Shown here piece after piece: positions 24,800-36,813 of a stretch of DNA of 64,000 nucleotides. Both the position numbers and the translations under genes were made by a program. This stretch comes from Basidiobolus meristosporus CBS 931.73 (taxonomy: Eukaryota > Basidiobolomycota > Basidiobolomycetes > Basidiobolales > Basidiobolaceae), in contig MCFE01000055.1 of the NCBI GenBank assembly GCA_002104905.1, positions 124,001-188,000 on the forward strand, given 5' to 3'. The notes under the pieces were generated by a model. The model was not told the origin of the DNA. It saw only the letters and a list, made by a program, of their open reading frames with translations, and ran no database searches. Numbering within the stretch: the stretch's first letter is position 1; each line of letters opens with the position of its first letter.

Positions 24800-27700
24800 G
24801 CCAGCTTGCTTTCTTGAGAACAGTTTTCAAAATACGAAGGGGAAGGCGGCAGTAAAAATCAAGAGTAGGTAGAGAAGAGGGGTGCAATAATGAAGCGACT
24901 ATCGATATCTAATAACATCTGCAACGACCATGCGGGTTTCAAAACAAGTTTACACTTCTACCTCAAGTGCTGTACATCCCGGTGGTACATATTTAAGATC
25001 CTGATAAAAGTTAATATCTAATAAGGAATAACCTAAAAAGATAGTACTCATTATATTTACGAATCGGATCCTCTAGTAACATACTACAATGTATTCAGGG
25101 CATGTTCAAAGTGTGCAATTTAATATCATTCTAGGCTCTTATTTGTGAAGGAGGGTAGAGCTAAAAATGGGCACTTGCTATTCTGGTCGGGGATCACAAT
25201 TAAAATCCACCTTCTATGCGTAGATTCTAATCTAACCATAACCATTCATACAGCATTCAATTGATCTTAAATATCTTTATTCCCCGGCCCATCTTGTCAC
25301 CGACAGTAGCACACATTACCAATATGCAAACCAGGTGCATATTGGAATTGCATTTCAATTGCTGCCAAAATACAAAGGATAGTGCACACTCCTGTACGAT
25401 GAATACAATGGTTCAGGCGAGTTATGGAAGCAGCCTCACTTCGCTGCATATTATACGTTCAAGTTTATTAGAATCTGTGCTCCCAGAGGCTGCACTTTAT
25501 GAGGGTCAGCCTCCATGCCTGCCATTCTTTTTAGCGTACAGATTAGCGAATATCTCCTATCGAGCACATCGAATGCCTACATCCCAAAAGAGTATTTTCG
25601 CGATATGTTTACTATCACATTTCCAGATGGATATCAGCAGTCCTTACTGGTTAACTGATGCACAAAGGTATTCTTAATTTCACCTGAGTATTTCGAGCAT
25701 CGGCGAGCTTGGTAAGTTATGGTCACCTTCACAGAGGGTCGAAATGTCGCACCAGGGACATTAGTTGTAAAGGTGGTTAGAATCAGGTGGGAATTTCCTG
25801 GGGGCTATTCTAAATAACCCTATATCAATTTACAATACGATTAAGCTTATTCACCGCTTTTGCAATCCAAACTCAGAGGACACTTTATGCGATATTACTT
25901 AACAACAATTATGTATTAATGCAATAAATAATGCCTCGATATCAGGCTTCGCGAAGGAAGTTCAAAATATCCGGTATTCAACTAGCCCAAGCCCATATTT
26001 GAAGTTTATTAAAAGACTATATTTGGCAGGATCGGTAAATTAGATAGTTCAGAATGATGTCCATCCAAGCTACGCAAATGCCGTCAATGATTACTGGGAA
26101 CCCTTTATGCACACTTAATGATGTACAGATTCAGAGGGAATCTTTTTGGAATATCCCGTTTGTTCAAGTCACAACTAAGTAGATTGGGGCTAGATTCTTC
26201 TGAACGTGTTGGTGCAGTTAACAGGGTTAGAGTGCTTGCTTGGTGGTAGAGCTGTTGATAATGTTGAGCCTTCAAGCATCAGGTAATTTATGCATATGCA
26301 ACGACCGATTCGCATGCCTCTTCAACATGAAATATTAATTCCATCACTACGTATATCCATGCCTAACCACCCCTTGCGTGGTTCCAACATAGCCAAGGTT
26401 GGTCAGAATGAAGTTTGAAAAAATGATCTGCGTGTCCGGATATCCAACATTCTCTAGAAAAATGGACCTAGCATCAATGATATACAAGGCTGTGGGCTAC
26501 ATCTTAATAAGCTAATCGCAATCTCGTGCATCTTCCTTCGAGATGACGCCTAGAGTCGACAGATAGGCCGGCTTATGATGTTTGCCCTATACTAGGAAGG
26601 CGTCTTGTTGACCAGCGTGAGTTGGCTGGAACCAATTCATCATATGGGAAACTCAGAAGTATGTTGTAAGTAGTGTTTTCAAAATAGGATCAATAGTTTT
26701 GGTGGCATGCCTGTCTCAGATTTTAACTACATCAGTAGTGCCTATGGCGCTTGAGAAATCCAGGAAATAACAGCAATTTACGAGCGGAATCTCTGTGATT
26801 CTAATGCCCTGTTCGTAGATCAGGCCCTATATGTAGATACGCTTATGCCTTGCACTTCACAAGAGCACCTTAGAACTTGATTAATACATGATGATGCTGA
26901 ACTGGTTAGTATTCTTGCAAGGCAGTTTTCTTCGATCACCATAATAATATCGCGCACTCCGATGGCTATCTCAAAAGCAACTGAAGCACAAGATACCCAT
27001 TCTCCCCTCTTAAGTAAAGTTAGGTTTTGCAACTGCAACGTATGTACAGTGAAAGCAGTGGTTAATTTTGCCTACCGTCCCTTGGTTGTTACTGCAATTG
27101 TATCAATTGCCCCTTGTGATGAAGCATAGTAATTGCAATTAATTTTGTCCAACATCCTATGATAATAAAGGGTCCGTCTTCAATGAGTTCGGTGGTAGGT
27201 TTAGGACACTACATATTATTAGTCAATACAATTTGCATATTGATAGAAGCACGCAAGAGGGAGAAATGAATCCGCTTCATACGTTACTAAAAAAGAATTT
27301 GGCCATATGATTAGTATTCTCTTTTTAGTTTGTTTGAATGGGAGTCTGATCTTGGATATTACCGTAACGAAGGCTTTGGCCAATTTGTTCAGCTACGTAC
27401 TGGAGCTTACGATCACATTCAACACTTTTGTGGTTTGCGAGATATGGGTGTGACGGTCCCAAGGTAGAGCTCCTCGAGCGTTAGACTAGTTAGCCATCGT
27501 TTGAAATTCACATTCTCTGTATGTACACTGGTGTCATTATGAGATAAGTAGCATAGCAGATGGAACTGATTTCCTATCACTCCTTGAAATATTATGATCT
27601 TGGCACCAACATGTCGAATCGATTCAAATCAATGAAGAAACCCTGATATTTAAGCACTGTATATTTCATTTCAGAAGTCAGTAGCAACACTCAGGTAACA

Positions 27701-27953
27701 TTGAATACATATTCAAACTTAATTCACCTGTGTGTTACTTGTGATTTATCTTGAATTGGGCTCGACTAAAAATCTCGTTACACACCAACGGCCCCAATTC
27801 TCGAATACTTTGGCCCTTGTTGTTATAGGTGGATATACTGATTCCCTACATATGAAATCTGCCACTCCTCATATATAAACGCTGTCGCAACAGTTCAAAA
27901 TGAAAAAGAAGCTCAGATAGGGGAAGGAAATATTGGCAAGACCATATTCGAAC
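24800..27953. other. 3.15-kb gene-poor region
   Basis: Divergent spacer between the TBC gene and the Sel1 gene. Open frames at 25261-25677 (+) and 26820-27038 (-) show no motif, and the former starts at a non-ATG codon. No repeat or RNA gene recognised. The only element I can name is the TATA box listed separately. Confidence 0.4.
27872..27879 (+). promoter_or_regulatory. TATA box of the Sel1-repeat gene
   Basis: TATATAAA lies 75 bases upstream of the chosen ATG at 27954, at a plausible distance for a fungal core promoter. Confidence 0.4.
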
Positions 27954-29018
27954 ATGAATAGACTTCGCAAGGCTTTTATGTCCGCAAGAAAGGGAAGTGC
28001 AGGAGAGACTGACATACACTCAAAGCATCCATATGGCAATCATTCACTTGATATCTCTCGTTCCCAAGCTGAGCTTCTTCGTTATGTGCCTGAAGTTACT
28101 ACTCCACCCAAACCCACCCATTCAAACTCAAACCCTGAAACACTTCTTTATGGTTCTCAGAAGCCTTTAGCTATTAAAACAAATCCTTCTTATCTGTGCC
28201 CACCTGGGATGACAACTTTATCCCGGTCGGCACCTTCTTCTCCAAGTGAGGTCTCCCTTCAGCCGATTCCTTCCCCCCTACCTTCTCCCCTAAAAAGCCC
28301 CATGCATCCTCTACCCTCCCCCATAGTCCCACAGCCTCCTTCTGAGTTATCTTCCACAGCCGGTGTCTCGCCTCATCAGTTTTCACAATTGGCCCAGTCA
28401 GGAAGGCGCCATCCCAACTCTTCGGAATTCGCGGAGGATTACATCCGAAGAGCCATTGATCATCACGAGAAAGGAGAGTTAGAAAAGGCCACCGAATACT
28501 TCCGCATAGCTGCCGAGAAGAACTCTCCACTTGGAATGTTTCTTTATGGAATCTCACTACGACATGGTTGGGTACTTGAAGTTCTGATTTCACCTCAGGC
28601 GTCTCCAGCAAACTAACCCAGTATCCACAATTAGGGCTGCCATCCAAATCAAGTCGTGGCTTTCCAATTCTTGCAGAAGGCTGCAGAGTGTGCAGTATTT
28701 GATCTCAGTAACGTAACTCCGGACAACCCGATAGTTGCCAAAGGTGAATTGGTTTTGGCAATCTATGAACTGGGGATCTGCTTCCGCCACGGATGGGGAG
28801 TACCCAAAAACAAGGTCACCGCTGCGTACTATTTCGAAATTGCCGCTAACCTAGGCGACCCAGATGCTCAAGCTGATCTAGCCTTCTGCTATGCACATGG
28901 GATTGGCGTCAAAAAAGACCGTTACAAAGCAGCCAAGTATTACAAAATGGCCCATGCACAAGGGATCAGTGTATTTGGCAACTCTTGGATTTTCAAAGAT
29001 AAATACAAGCACTGCTAA
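27954..29018 (+). CDS. Sel1-repeat protein of the Nif1/Dsf2 type
   Basis: Two exons (27954-28571 and 28635-29018) give 333 aa. Residues 1-165 are Ser/Pro-rich and disordered (PSPLPSPLKSPMHPLPSP). From about 165 come Sel1 repeats: YIRRAIDHHEKGELEKATEY, FLYGISLRHGWGCHPNQV (across the intron), LAIYELGICFRHGWGVPKN and LAFCYAHGIGVKKDRYKAA. The C-terminus GNSWIFKDKY matches the ending typical of fungal Nif1/Dsf2-like HCP proteins. In fission yeast Nif1 binds the Nim1/Cdr1 kinase and affects mitotic entry; carrying that role over is inference. The first ATG is at 27954. The intron uses donor GTACTT after TGG, which restores the Gly-Trp-Gly of the repeat; the nearby GTTGGG donor would break the frame. 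Confidence 0.86.
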
Positions 29019-30586
29019 TAGCATCGAGGCTGATCACCACAACTTGCACCACATACTTTCCCTTTAATTCGGGTGTATGGAATATGCCCAACACCTATTC
29101 AGCTGTCCTAATATTCCAGTTTTAATTCTTACCATTGTCGCAGCTCCTCACTTCGTATAGCTTTGTTCTCCCTGGGGGAGAAGACCGTTTTCTCGCTGAA
29201 GGAATAAGTTTCATACCTTACAATTGCCAGGGATCCCCCTAATGGTGCTTAATAGAAGCGATTCTTTAGAACTTCATAAGGTCCATATTTACCTCTTTCA
29301 TTACAAGTCACTCATCATGAGAGGTGATTTTTGTTCTTATTAATTGCCTTATTGAGATGAAATGGATACTACGGTTATATTTTCTACGTTGCCTGTTTAT
29401 TACTATCCCCTCATGGAGCCCACTACACATCTCAAGACGGTGCCGTTTTTGTACACGAATAAAGTGATTTATATGTATACCTGGTGCATCTTTGGTAGAA
29501 CGTGATACCAAGAAGCCAAGCTGGATACAAACTACCAGGCTCAATCTCAGGCAATTTCACCGAATTAATTGACGTTACATGGAATGTGCCACGACTGGCC
29601 CTATGCGATTTGGAGTTGGTGTTACAAATGTAACTAGCGGTGGAGGGATTGACACTGTAAGCTTATTGAACAAAGTCAATGGATCATATTGTGATATGCA
29701 CACGGCTGTCTTAGGTTACGTCTCCTGGATGCCCCTATCTCAGGCTCAGCTGAGATGGCGATGTCCAATTTGCGCCACAATCAATCATGTACGTTTATCA
29801 AATGGGCACAACAAGCCTGGCGAAATGCTCAACGCTCAAGTATAGAACCTAATCATCAACCACTTTATTAAATTTATCAAGCGGAAATTATCGTTGTATC
29901 CCTGCAGCGGTACAATTTCGGTTGAGATAACAAATACCAAGCCTGCTAGCGAACCTATCGGTTACTAGGGCGCCATAGCTGGTTAAACCATGTGATCGGT
30001 AGATTCAACCGCGGCTACTCTTTGAGGCAAGCATTCGAGCATACAATGGGTGAAACGCCTTCTAACTTTACATCAGATCTATGATGGTTAGTTTTTCTGA
30101 TCTAGATTGGCTGGGCTGTGTTGGTTGGAGCCGCATTGCTATGATTATAGTCTAAATCATGCATCTTTCTAGGTTCGCTCAGTTACCACATTCTGTGGCC
30201 TATATCAGATGAACATGCAATCTACACCTCATATTTCATTCTAACAAGGTTTCAGGATTGCAAAAGTGCATAGAACACTCTTTTGTGGAATCTTGCATGT
30301 CAGCTTGCTTAAACTCCCTAATTCAATGCTTAGTTATCATACTCGAAAACGCAAGCACACAGCAGAAATGCCATAAATCAAGATTCAAATACGTATTTAA
30401 GTAGTTTTAGTTGCATACAAACTCCAACTGAATAGTAATCGTGCATATATCCTAATTGACACTGAGCTGATTACGATGTATCAAGAGCTCACAGATACAC
30501 AATATTAATGTTCGTGAAAGTCCAGTTGGCCAGTGCTATGGTGAGCCGATTCTTCTTAGGAAACAGGCAAACATGGAGCTACCATT
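29019..30586. other. 1.6-kb convergent intergenic region
   Basis: Between the 3' ends of the Sel1 gene and the UPRT gene. A plus-strand frame at 29579-29845 (88 codons, ATG start) contains RWRCPICATINH, which looks like half a zinc knuckle, but I could not extend it with a second cysteine pair, so it is left uncalled. Confidence 0.4.
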
Positions 30587-31342
30587 CTAATGATTAGTTT
30601 GATAAATACGGTCGCCACAATCACCAAATCCAGGTATGATGTAGCCCTCCTTGCTCAAGGTGTCGTCTATTGCACCTGCATATACAGTGACATCCGGATG
30701 GGCTTCATGAAGTGCGTCTAAACCGATCTTGGAGGCACACACGCAGACGAACTTGATTCGTTTTATTCCCCAGTCTTTCAGTATGCTGATGGCTTCAACG
30801 GATGTTCCACCTGTAGCCACCATGGGGTCCAGGACTACACACAAGTCGACGTTGGGTTCCTTCGGTAGCTTGTTGTAATATTCCACTGGCTGGAGAGATA
30901 TTTGCTCTCTGTAAAGTCCAAGATGTAGAATTCTAGCCGATGGAACCATTGTCAGGAAGCCTAGACAGCTGGAATTAGGCCACCTATAACAGTACTAGAT
31001 GGGTCGAGCAACGTACCATTAACCAAACCTAGGCCTGAACGCAAAATAGGGACCAGTCCAATCTTATCCTTAAGAGCCTCTCCAGTGTAAGGGGCCAAGG
31101 GACTTTCCAGCTGAAAAGAAGTCAGTTGTGAAAAAACGGACAAACGATAGCGCTAGCAACATTACCTGGCCAATTTCTTTCATTTCCAAATCTTGCATCG
31201 ATTCGTAGGCCAGCAGATAGGCAATCTCTTCCAAGAGCTCGCGTGACTGCTTGGCCTTGGTATTTTTGTCCCTCAGTAGAGATAGTTTGTGAGCAATTAA
31301 AGGGTGCTTGCTGATTGTATGGTTCGGCATATTAGTAGGCAT
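30587..31342 (-). CDS. Uracil phosphoribosyltransferase, bacterial (Upp) type
   Basis: Three exons (31166-31342, 31017-31110, 30587-30960) give 214 aa. The whole chain follows the bacterial Upp pattern: [16 protein letters not shown], the LL.Y.. DLE helix, [31 protein letters not shown], the PRPP-binding [12 protein letters not shown] (about 132-145), [12 protein letters not shown] and the C-terminal [17 protein letters not shown]. Yeast Fur1 differs at these points (for example IVRAGESMEQGLR, IGKILIQRDEET). The reaction is uracil plus PRPP to UMP. The gene is head-to-head with URC1 (1,515-base spacer), so I infer a role in the URC uracil-degradation route as well as, or instead of, salvage. 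The second splice (donor GTACGT, acceptor GTCTAG) is needed to restore [11 protein letters not shown]. Confidence 0.94.
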
Positions 31343-32857
31343 ACTTGTAAAATACAAGAAGAGTTTTGACTTGTTCGCAGCTATGTTCTTTATTTATACC
31401 CAGGATTGCGTGGAATGGTATATCATCCACATAACACCATACTACCATCCTGAAGGGTGTGTCATAGATGCCACCCATCATGATGGGATTCGTTGTTCTT
31501 ATTTTGGAATATGAATATTTCCCAATACTGAGAATGAGCGAGGGAATGTGAAAATGAGCATGTGAGTAGATATGTGTACAGGTATTGTAAACCAGATGAA
31601 TACCAGGTCTGCTTCTAGCCTGTTAAAATGAGACATTATTCTTGCTAATATCGAGACTACCAATGTCCTCTCTGCAAGTGGGCATTTGTGTAGATCGCTT
31701 GCTGGATGAATAGTGCCTCCTTGATCGTGCGGATAACCAGGGGAGCCCCTATCTCATTCAATGGAGCATACATCGGATGGTTCACTTTGGCAAATTGGCA
31801 TGGCTCTGCGTATTTTAGTAATAAGCCCGGAGCGCCTGGGAGGCTTAGAATGTGCAACTATGTCCCAAAGATACAAATAGGCAATGACACTCCTCCATTA
31901 GCCTTGTACCTCTCCATTTGCGACAATACTCCCCATATTGTGAAACAGCCTCATTGTGGCCTCCCTGAGAAAGTGTATCGTTCATTGTAAGACTACAGCT
32001 AAAACCTATGTAATCGGAAGCAGAATTAATATCGGAGTGTGATTTTGCGATGGGTGCATGGGTTCGAATGGAATTCACTGTTTTGAGTTGCCATAAATAT
32101 GGGAGAGATCATTTGTAGGCGATTGTGGTGACGTAGTGTGAGACCATACATTGAGTGCTACAACAGTCCCATAGCAGTCTTCTGATCTGTATGGGCCCTA
32201 AAATTCAGCAAATCATGCGGGACTTGACCACTAGTTTCAAATACCGTAGTCACCAGAGTGTATGCCATGCTATTCCTATGGATAATATCAGCGGACTCGA
32301 TGGCCGAATCCCATCTACTGAGCTGTGTCTTGACAGGAAGGTAACACGTTCAACGAATCAGTAGTATTCGTTTACCCCTTTGGTCCCGTTACAGATCATT
32401 TGCTACCAATTCTGGGTACTACATTCCCTTTTGTAGCGGAGATCCAGCGAGTTGTGTCTCCCCGTACGAGATAGGGAACTTCGCCAAAATTGATGCTCGT
32501 TGGAGTTGAACCCTTACGTGCGGTGGCATTTGTAGTCTACGTACGAATTACATTATGACTGTTCATTTATTCTCCCTGACCCCTTAATATACTAAGGTAT
32601 CTCGTTCTTGTATTGCCAATGCATCTGTCACTGGATTCTGATTCGCTGTGGCCGTTTGCTAGATTATTATATCTGGTCATGCTTTGTATACCTCGTGCTT
32701 GGAACCAGGTATGATTCTGCTTCAGTAGGCCCTATTTTCTTCCCACCCTATTCTCTCAGCCACTTCCACAAAGCATATATAGAGCCCCAGTTTTCAAAGA
32801 TCCCCTGACTCTATTCTACCTGTTTTCAAGCTACTCTCATATTGACTTAGTCCTCTT
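31343..32857. promoter_or_regulatory. Divergent intergenic region between UPRT and URC1
   Basis: A 1.5-kb spacer flanked by the two start codons, so it must carry both promoters. GATAA cores occur at 31732-31736 and 32281-32285, which is suggestive of nitrogen control but near chance frequency. CATATATAG near 32775 may be the URC1 TATA region. Open frames of 66-94 codons inside show no motif. Confidence 0.4.
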
Positions 32858-34596
32858 ATGCCTTCTTCTGAGAACGATTCGCCAATACTGCAAAGGATAT
32901 TAGGATGCATTGAAGAGCTACAGAAAGATCAGCAAAATCTGTCAAGCAAGGTTGGTTAGCCCGTTCAGGTTCGTTTACAGACCGGCCCAAGTACTAATCC
33001 ATATCTTCCATGAAGCTGGAGTCTTTCCAGAAAGAAATCAAGGGACAGCTCGCCTCCACGCTACCAACATCCAGCGCGACAGCCAAACCCGATTCCTCCA
33101 AATCGACTTCGGATAAAAGCTGCTCTACTGGTAAGATAGTCATTGCATGGGCCCTAAAGTTGCCATAAGAATCGCCCTCATTGATATATTAGATCCTGGC
33201 GTAGGGAAACTTCCCTCCCCTGTTCTGGGCCCCATTGAAATTAGCTCCAAAGAGCAGATTCCCCAAGCCAAGAAGCAGTATGGATCAAGAATCATCTTGA
33301 CAAGTAAGCATAGCCAAGAGTAACGCTCCTGTAATTTCACACTAACAAAGATCTGCCTTAGCCTACCCTCACCAAGTCGGCATCAATCCCATCCCTTTGG
33401 AATGGGGTGCCAAAGATGCACAAACTCGCGGACCGGTTGTAGTGTCGCGCCATCCAAATTCATTCAGAGTTCGTAATGCCATTGGGGCTTATGGTGGCTC
33501 CTACTGTATATATCGTGCTCTTGCAGTTGCCATTGGTGAGCTAGAGCCTGCCCACCTTCCCAACTTTGCGAACACCCAGCCCCATGCGGAGATTGGGCCA
33601 CATCCACAATGGTTTGATCCAAAGAAGATTGTTTCCTTCGATCCCTTTGGGCATACTATCGTCCGTGATCACGTTGACCATTTAAAAAACGGCATCGATA
33701 TCCGTCCTACCATCGCCATCACCAAAGCTAACATGACTCTTCCTGATTTGGAGAACAGTGTGACGAAGAAGCGTTTCCAAGTAGACAAGAAGATCGTGCT
33801 CAACGAGAAAGGCGATCTCAGAGTCACCAAAGCTGCTGTAGAGCCAGTGTGGTATCTTCCAGGTGTTGCAGAACGATTCAACATTGATGAAGGAACTCTA
33901 AGACGTGCACTTTTCGAAGATACTGGAGGAATGTATCCGGAGTTGATTACTAGGCCCGACCTAAAAGTGTTCATGCCACCTATTGGTGGCCTCACCGTCT
34001 ACATATTTGGTGATCCGAGCAATGTTTCAAACCCAGAAAAACGCTTGACACTGCGCATCCATGACGAATGTAACGGGTCCGATGTTTTTGGATCCGACAT
34101 TTGTACGTGCAGACCTTACCTCATATACGGTATTGAAGAAGCTGTCAAAGAAGCCCAGAATGGTGGCTCTGGGGTTATCGTATACTTCCGCAAGGAGGGG
34201 CGTGCACTTGGTGAAGTGACGAAGTACCTTGTGTATAATGCACGTAAAAGGCAAGAGGGTGGCGATACCGCAGACAATTACTTCTTACGTACCGAATGTA
34301 TTGCCGGAGTGAAGGACATGCGATTCCAAGCGCTAATGCCAGATGTTCTGCATTGGTTAGGAATCACTAAAATCGACAGAATGATGTCCATGTCGAATAT
34401 GAAGCATGATGCCATCACTAGTGCTGGCATTAAAATCTTGGAAAGAGTTCCAATTCCGGATGAATTGGTGCCCCCAGATTCTAGAGTCGAGATAGATGCG
34501 AAGATCGCTTCTGGTTACTTCACTACTGGCGAGATCCCCACTGCCGAGAAATTAGCTGAAGTCAAGGGTCGTGGTTGGGATGACCTGCAGCATTAG
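32858..34596 (+). CDS. URC1: URC1, GTP cyclohydrolase II-like uracil catabolism protein
   Basis: Four exons (32858-32950, 33016-33130, 33193-33303, 33362-34596) give 517 aa. A short disordered, Ser-rich start is followed by the GTP_CH_N-type domain (TYPHQVGINPIPLEWGAKD, FRVRNAIGAYGGSY) and a GTP cyclohydrolase II fold. The zinc triad of RibA is kept exactly as C343-x10-C354-x-C356 (HDECNGSDVF, ICTC). GVIVYFRKEGRALGEVTKYL replaces the RibA GVVVYLRQEGRGIGL-type segment and is typical of URC1. WLGITKIDRMMSMSNMKHDA ends the fold. In Lachancea kluyveri URC1 is required for uracil use as nitrogen source; the protein is thought to act on a uracil-derived nucleotide or nucleoside to give a ribosylurea-type product. 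It is not expected to be the riboflavin enzyme. Confidence 0.94.
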
Positions 34597-35249
34597 GCAG
34601 CTATCAATAATCTGTCAACCTGTTCGGAATTCAGCGGTTCACGAGCTTTCGGTACTATTTCCCATTCTTACAATAATAATAAAGATAAGCCACTTCAAAT
34701 CCAATCATCACTTAGGATCCGTTTGTATGGATCTTCCAAATGCGGCAAGTACACAGGCGTTGAGCATGAATGCTCTATGATTTCATATCGATTTCTATCA
34801 ACTCAGCAATGTAGTTTATTCGTTGGAGGTCAGGAGTAGTGACGGTGTGAGTTGGAAGCCAGCAGCTTACATGTATATTCAATGATTGCTTACTTTGCGA
34901 CTGGAATTGCGTAATAGTGGCTTGTCTTCAAACCATTGGAAGGCTATGGAAGTGATTGTTTAATTGTCCCAAGCATTTGGGTATTGCGGGAAATTGGGGA
35001 TTTCTGTTCATTAGGTAAGGACATTTCTGAAGTATTTATGATTGCTTTATTGTTTTTATATATACAAAACGAGGTTGGGTGCAGGTAATTGAATTCGGAG
35101 GTTCATAAGGAATAACGTTGGGTGGAGAAGGGTACTGGCCAAATATGATATAATAATGAGGTGAAAGTCAATTCGGGTACTTTATGAGCAGCTGAATCTA
35201 GGTATTGAATGAACGGCATTATAAATGTATATATCTATATCTCCCGTTT
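34597..35249. other. Convergent intergenic region
   Basis: 653 bases between the 3' ends of URC1 and the mitochondrial carrier. AATAATAAAG near 34675 is a plausible 3' signal for URC1. No gene seen. Confidence 0.45.
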
Positions 35250-36813
35250 CTAGGACTCCTGCCCATTGTTGAGCAACCGCATGCTTTGTGTATAAACAAA
35301 GAATGTTGTAGCATTCAACGGAAAGGCTCGAAGAATAGTAGCATTCATACCGCGGAAAAGAACTGAAATCCCTTCCTCACGATAACACTTGATAATACAG
35401 TCCACTACACCACGATAGCGCGGTGTGGCATTATTGGTTACATCCGCTTGAATCTTCGTCTTCACAACATCTATCACAATAAAGGTGTAAGTTGCTACAT
35501 CCACACATAAGCACATCATAGCAAAGTTTACCAAATGGATATGTTGACACCCAAGCACATATACCAGCAAATCCACCGGCAACGATTAACCCGAGAGAAC
35601 CCAAGTCGTCAGTTGATTTCCCGGCTGGGGTTAGCATTCTACACAATATCTCGTACGATACAAAATAGGGACCAAAACTGAATTCACGTAGGATAGTGGG
35701 CCATAAGCCACGATAGCATGCAACTACACCGCCAGCCCTATAGGTTTTCAGGAAGCAATCCATAGGCCCTTTGTAGTAGTTCCTACTTTTCAACTGTTCT
35801 GGCCCTTGGTTTTGCAACCGGATCTTTGCCAATTCCATAGGACAGCTTACAAAGCTGGGCTTGTTTTAATAATGAGCCGCTGGAATAAAATCAGGAAACT
35901 CTCTCTTACCTGTTGACAGTACCAGTTACTATACCCGCAATAAACATCTGTTTATATGTGGCATCTCCATCAGAACCCTGCATCTGGAAATTCAACGCTG
36001 ATTCGTACACACCAAATGCCAGGGCGTTTACTAAAGCCACGCCAGCCTAATCCCAAGAATGTGCCTTAGCTTCAATTGTAATGTTGCGCGACTAGTTACA
36101 GTGCAATCAATCACATACCATTGGTGATGCCTATATTCAGAGAAAGGTACAAGAGTTAAAATCCGTCCGATACATATGGCTTGTTTCCACATACCATTCC
36201 TTTAAATAGACCTCGAACCTAGATAGGATGGACAATTAGTCATAAATCAAGTTGAAAAAGTGCAAAGCTCGCAGTACCCCTTCATATCTGACAATCGATG
36301 AGAAACAATGTGCTGTTCCTCTATATAGAGCATGAGATTTTGTTTGTGTCTGAAGTCTAACTTTGACTAGAATTGTGGAGTTTGGTTAAAAATGGAACTT
36401 CAGGGAGTAATATAGGTGAATAAGCCACGACGTACCAGTATCTGTTAACACGCAGAGTTAAAGAGAGAAAGTATCGAGGGCAAATAGGATAAGTTTAGAG
36501 AGTTGACTATAAGATAGTTTAGTATTCTGAAAGTTTTACCAAAAGGATGACCAACTATTAAACCAGCACAGCCTACAGAAACCCCAAGCTCAGCTATTCT
36601 GCTCCGAATAAAAAAAGTAGACAACAAGAAATACCTCCAAGTGTGCCAGCAAGAAAACTCTTCCACGCAAAGGTGGGTGTGGTAAATTCTACATGAAAAT
36701 AAGCTTTAACTTTGTCGAAAACACTCGGTCCCTACTATACAAAGGGCGCTGGTAACCGTGCATATCTTTGAAAACTTACGAATTTGCTCGTTTTCATATG
36801 AGGCAGTAGTCAT
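35250..36813 (-). CDS. Mitochondrial carrier, SLC25A29/ornithine-like, with microexons
   Basis: Ten exons give 310 aa: 36780-36813, 36635-36688, 36540-36572, 36436-36441 (6 nt), 36278-36366, 36195-36218 (24 nt), 36119-36130 (12 nt), 35910-36046, 35532-35854, 35250-35470. The three carrier signatures are HPFDTVKVRLQTQ, CPMELAKIRLQNQ and YPFDVVKTKIQAD. The second repeat has MASPMAGVALVNALAFGVYE, closest to SLC25A29/SLC25A45 basic amino acid carriers and the Ort1 group. The 6-nt exon supplies the bases that make Asp-Thr-Val of HPFDTV, so the splice model is tested by the motif itself. Location by family: inner mitochondrial membrane. Basic amino acids or acylcarnitine are possible substrates. 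Confidence 0.9.

Noticed and set aside
25261-25677. 138-codon plus frame in the TBC-Sel1 spacer
   Set aside because: Starts at a non-ATG codon, no motif, no neighbouring exons.
29579-29845. 88-codon plus frame with RWRCPICATINH
   Set aside because: Only one cysteine pair is present and no second zinc pair was found, so a zinc finger cannot be supported.
29940-30030. Possible tRNA-like sequence (GGTAGATTCAACCGC)
   Set aside because: No acceptor stem, D-arm or anticodon stem could be paired around it.
31706-31990. 94-codon plus frame in the UPRT-URC1 spacer
   Set aside because: No motif, covered by a minus-strand frame, and located where both promoters must lie.
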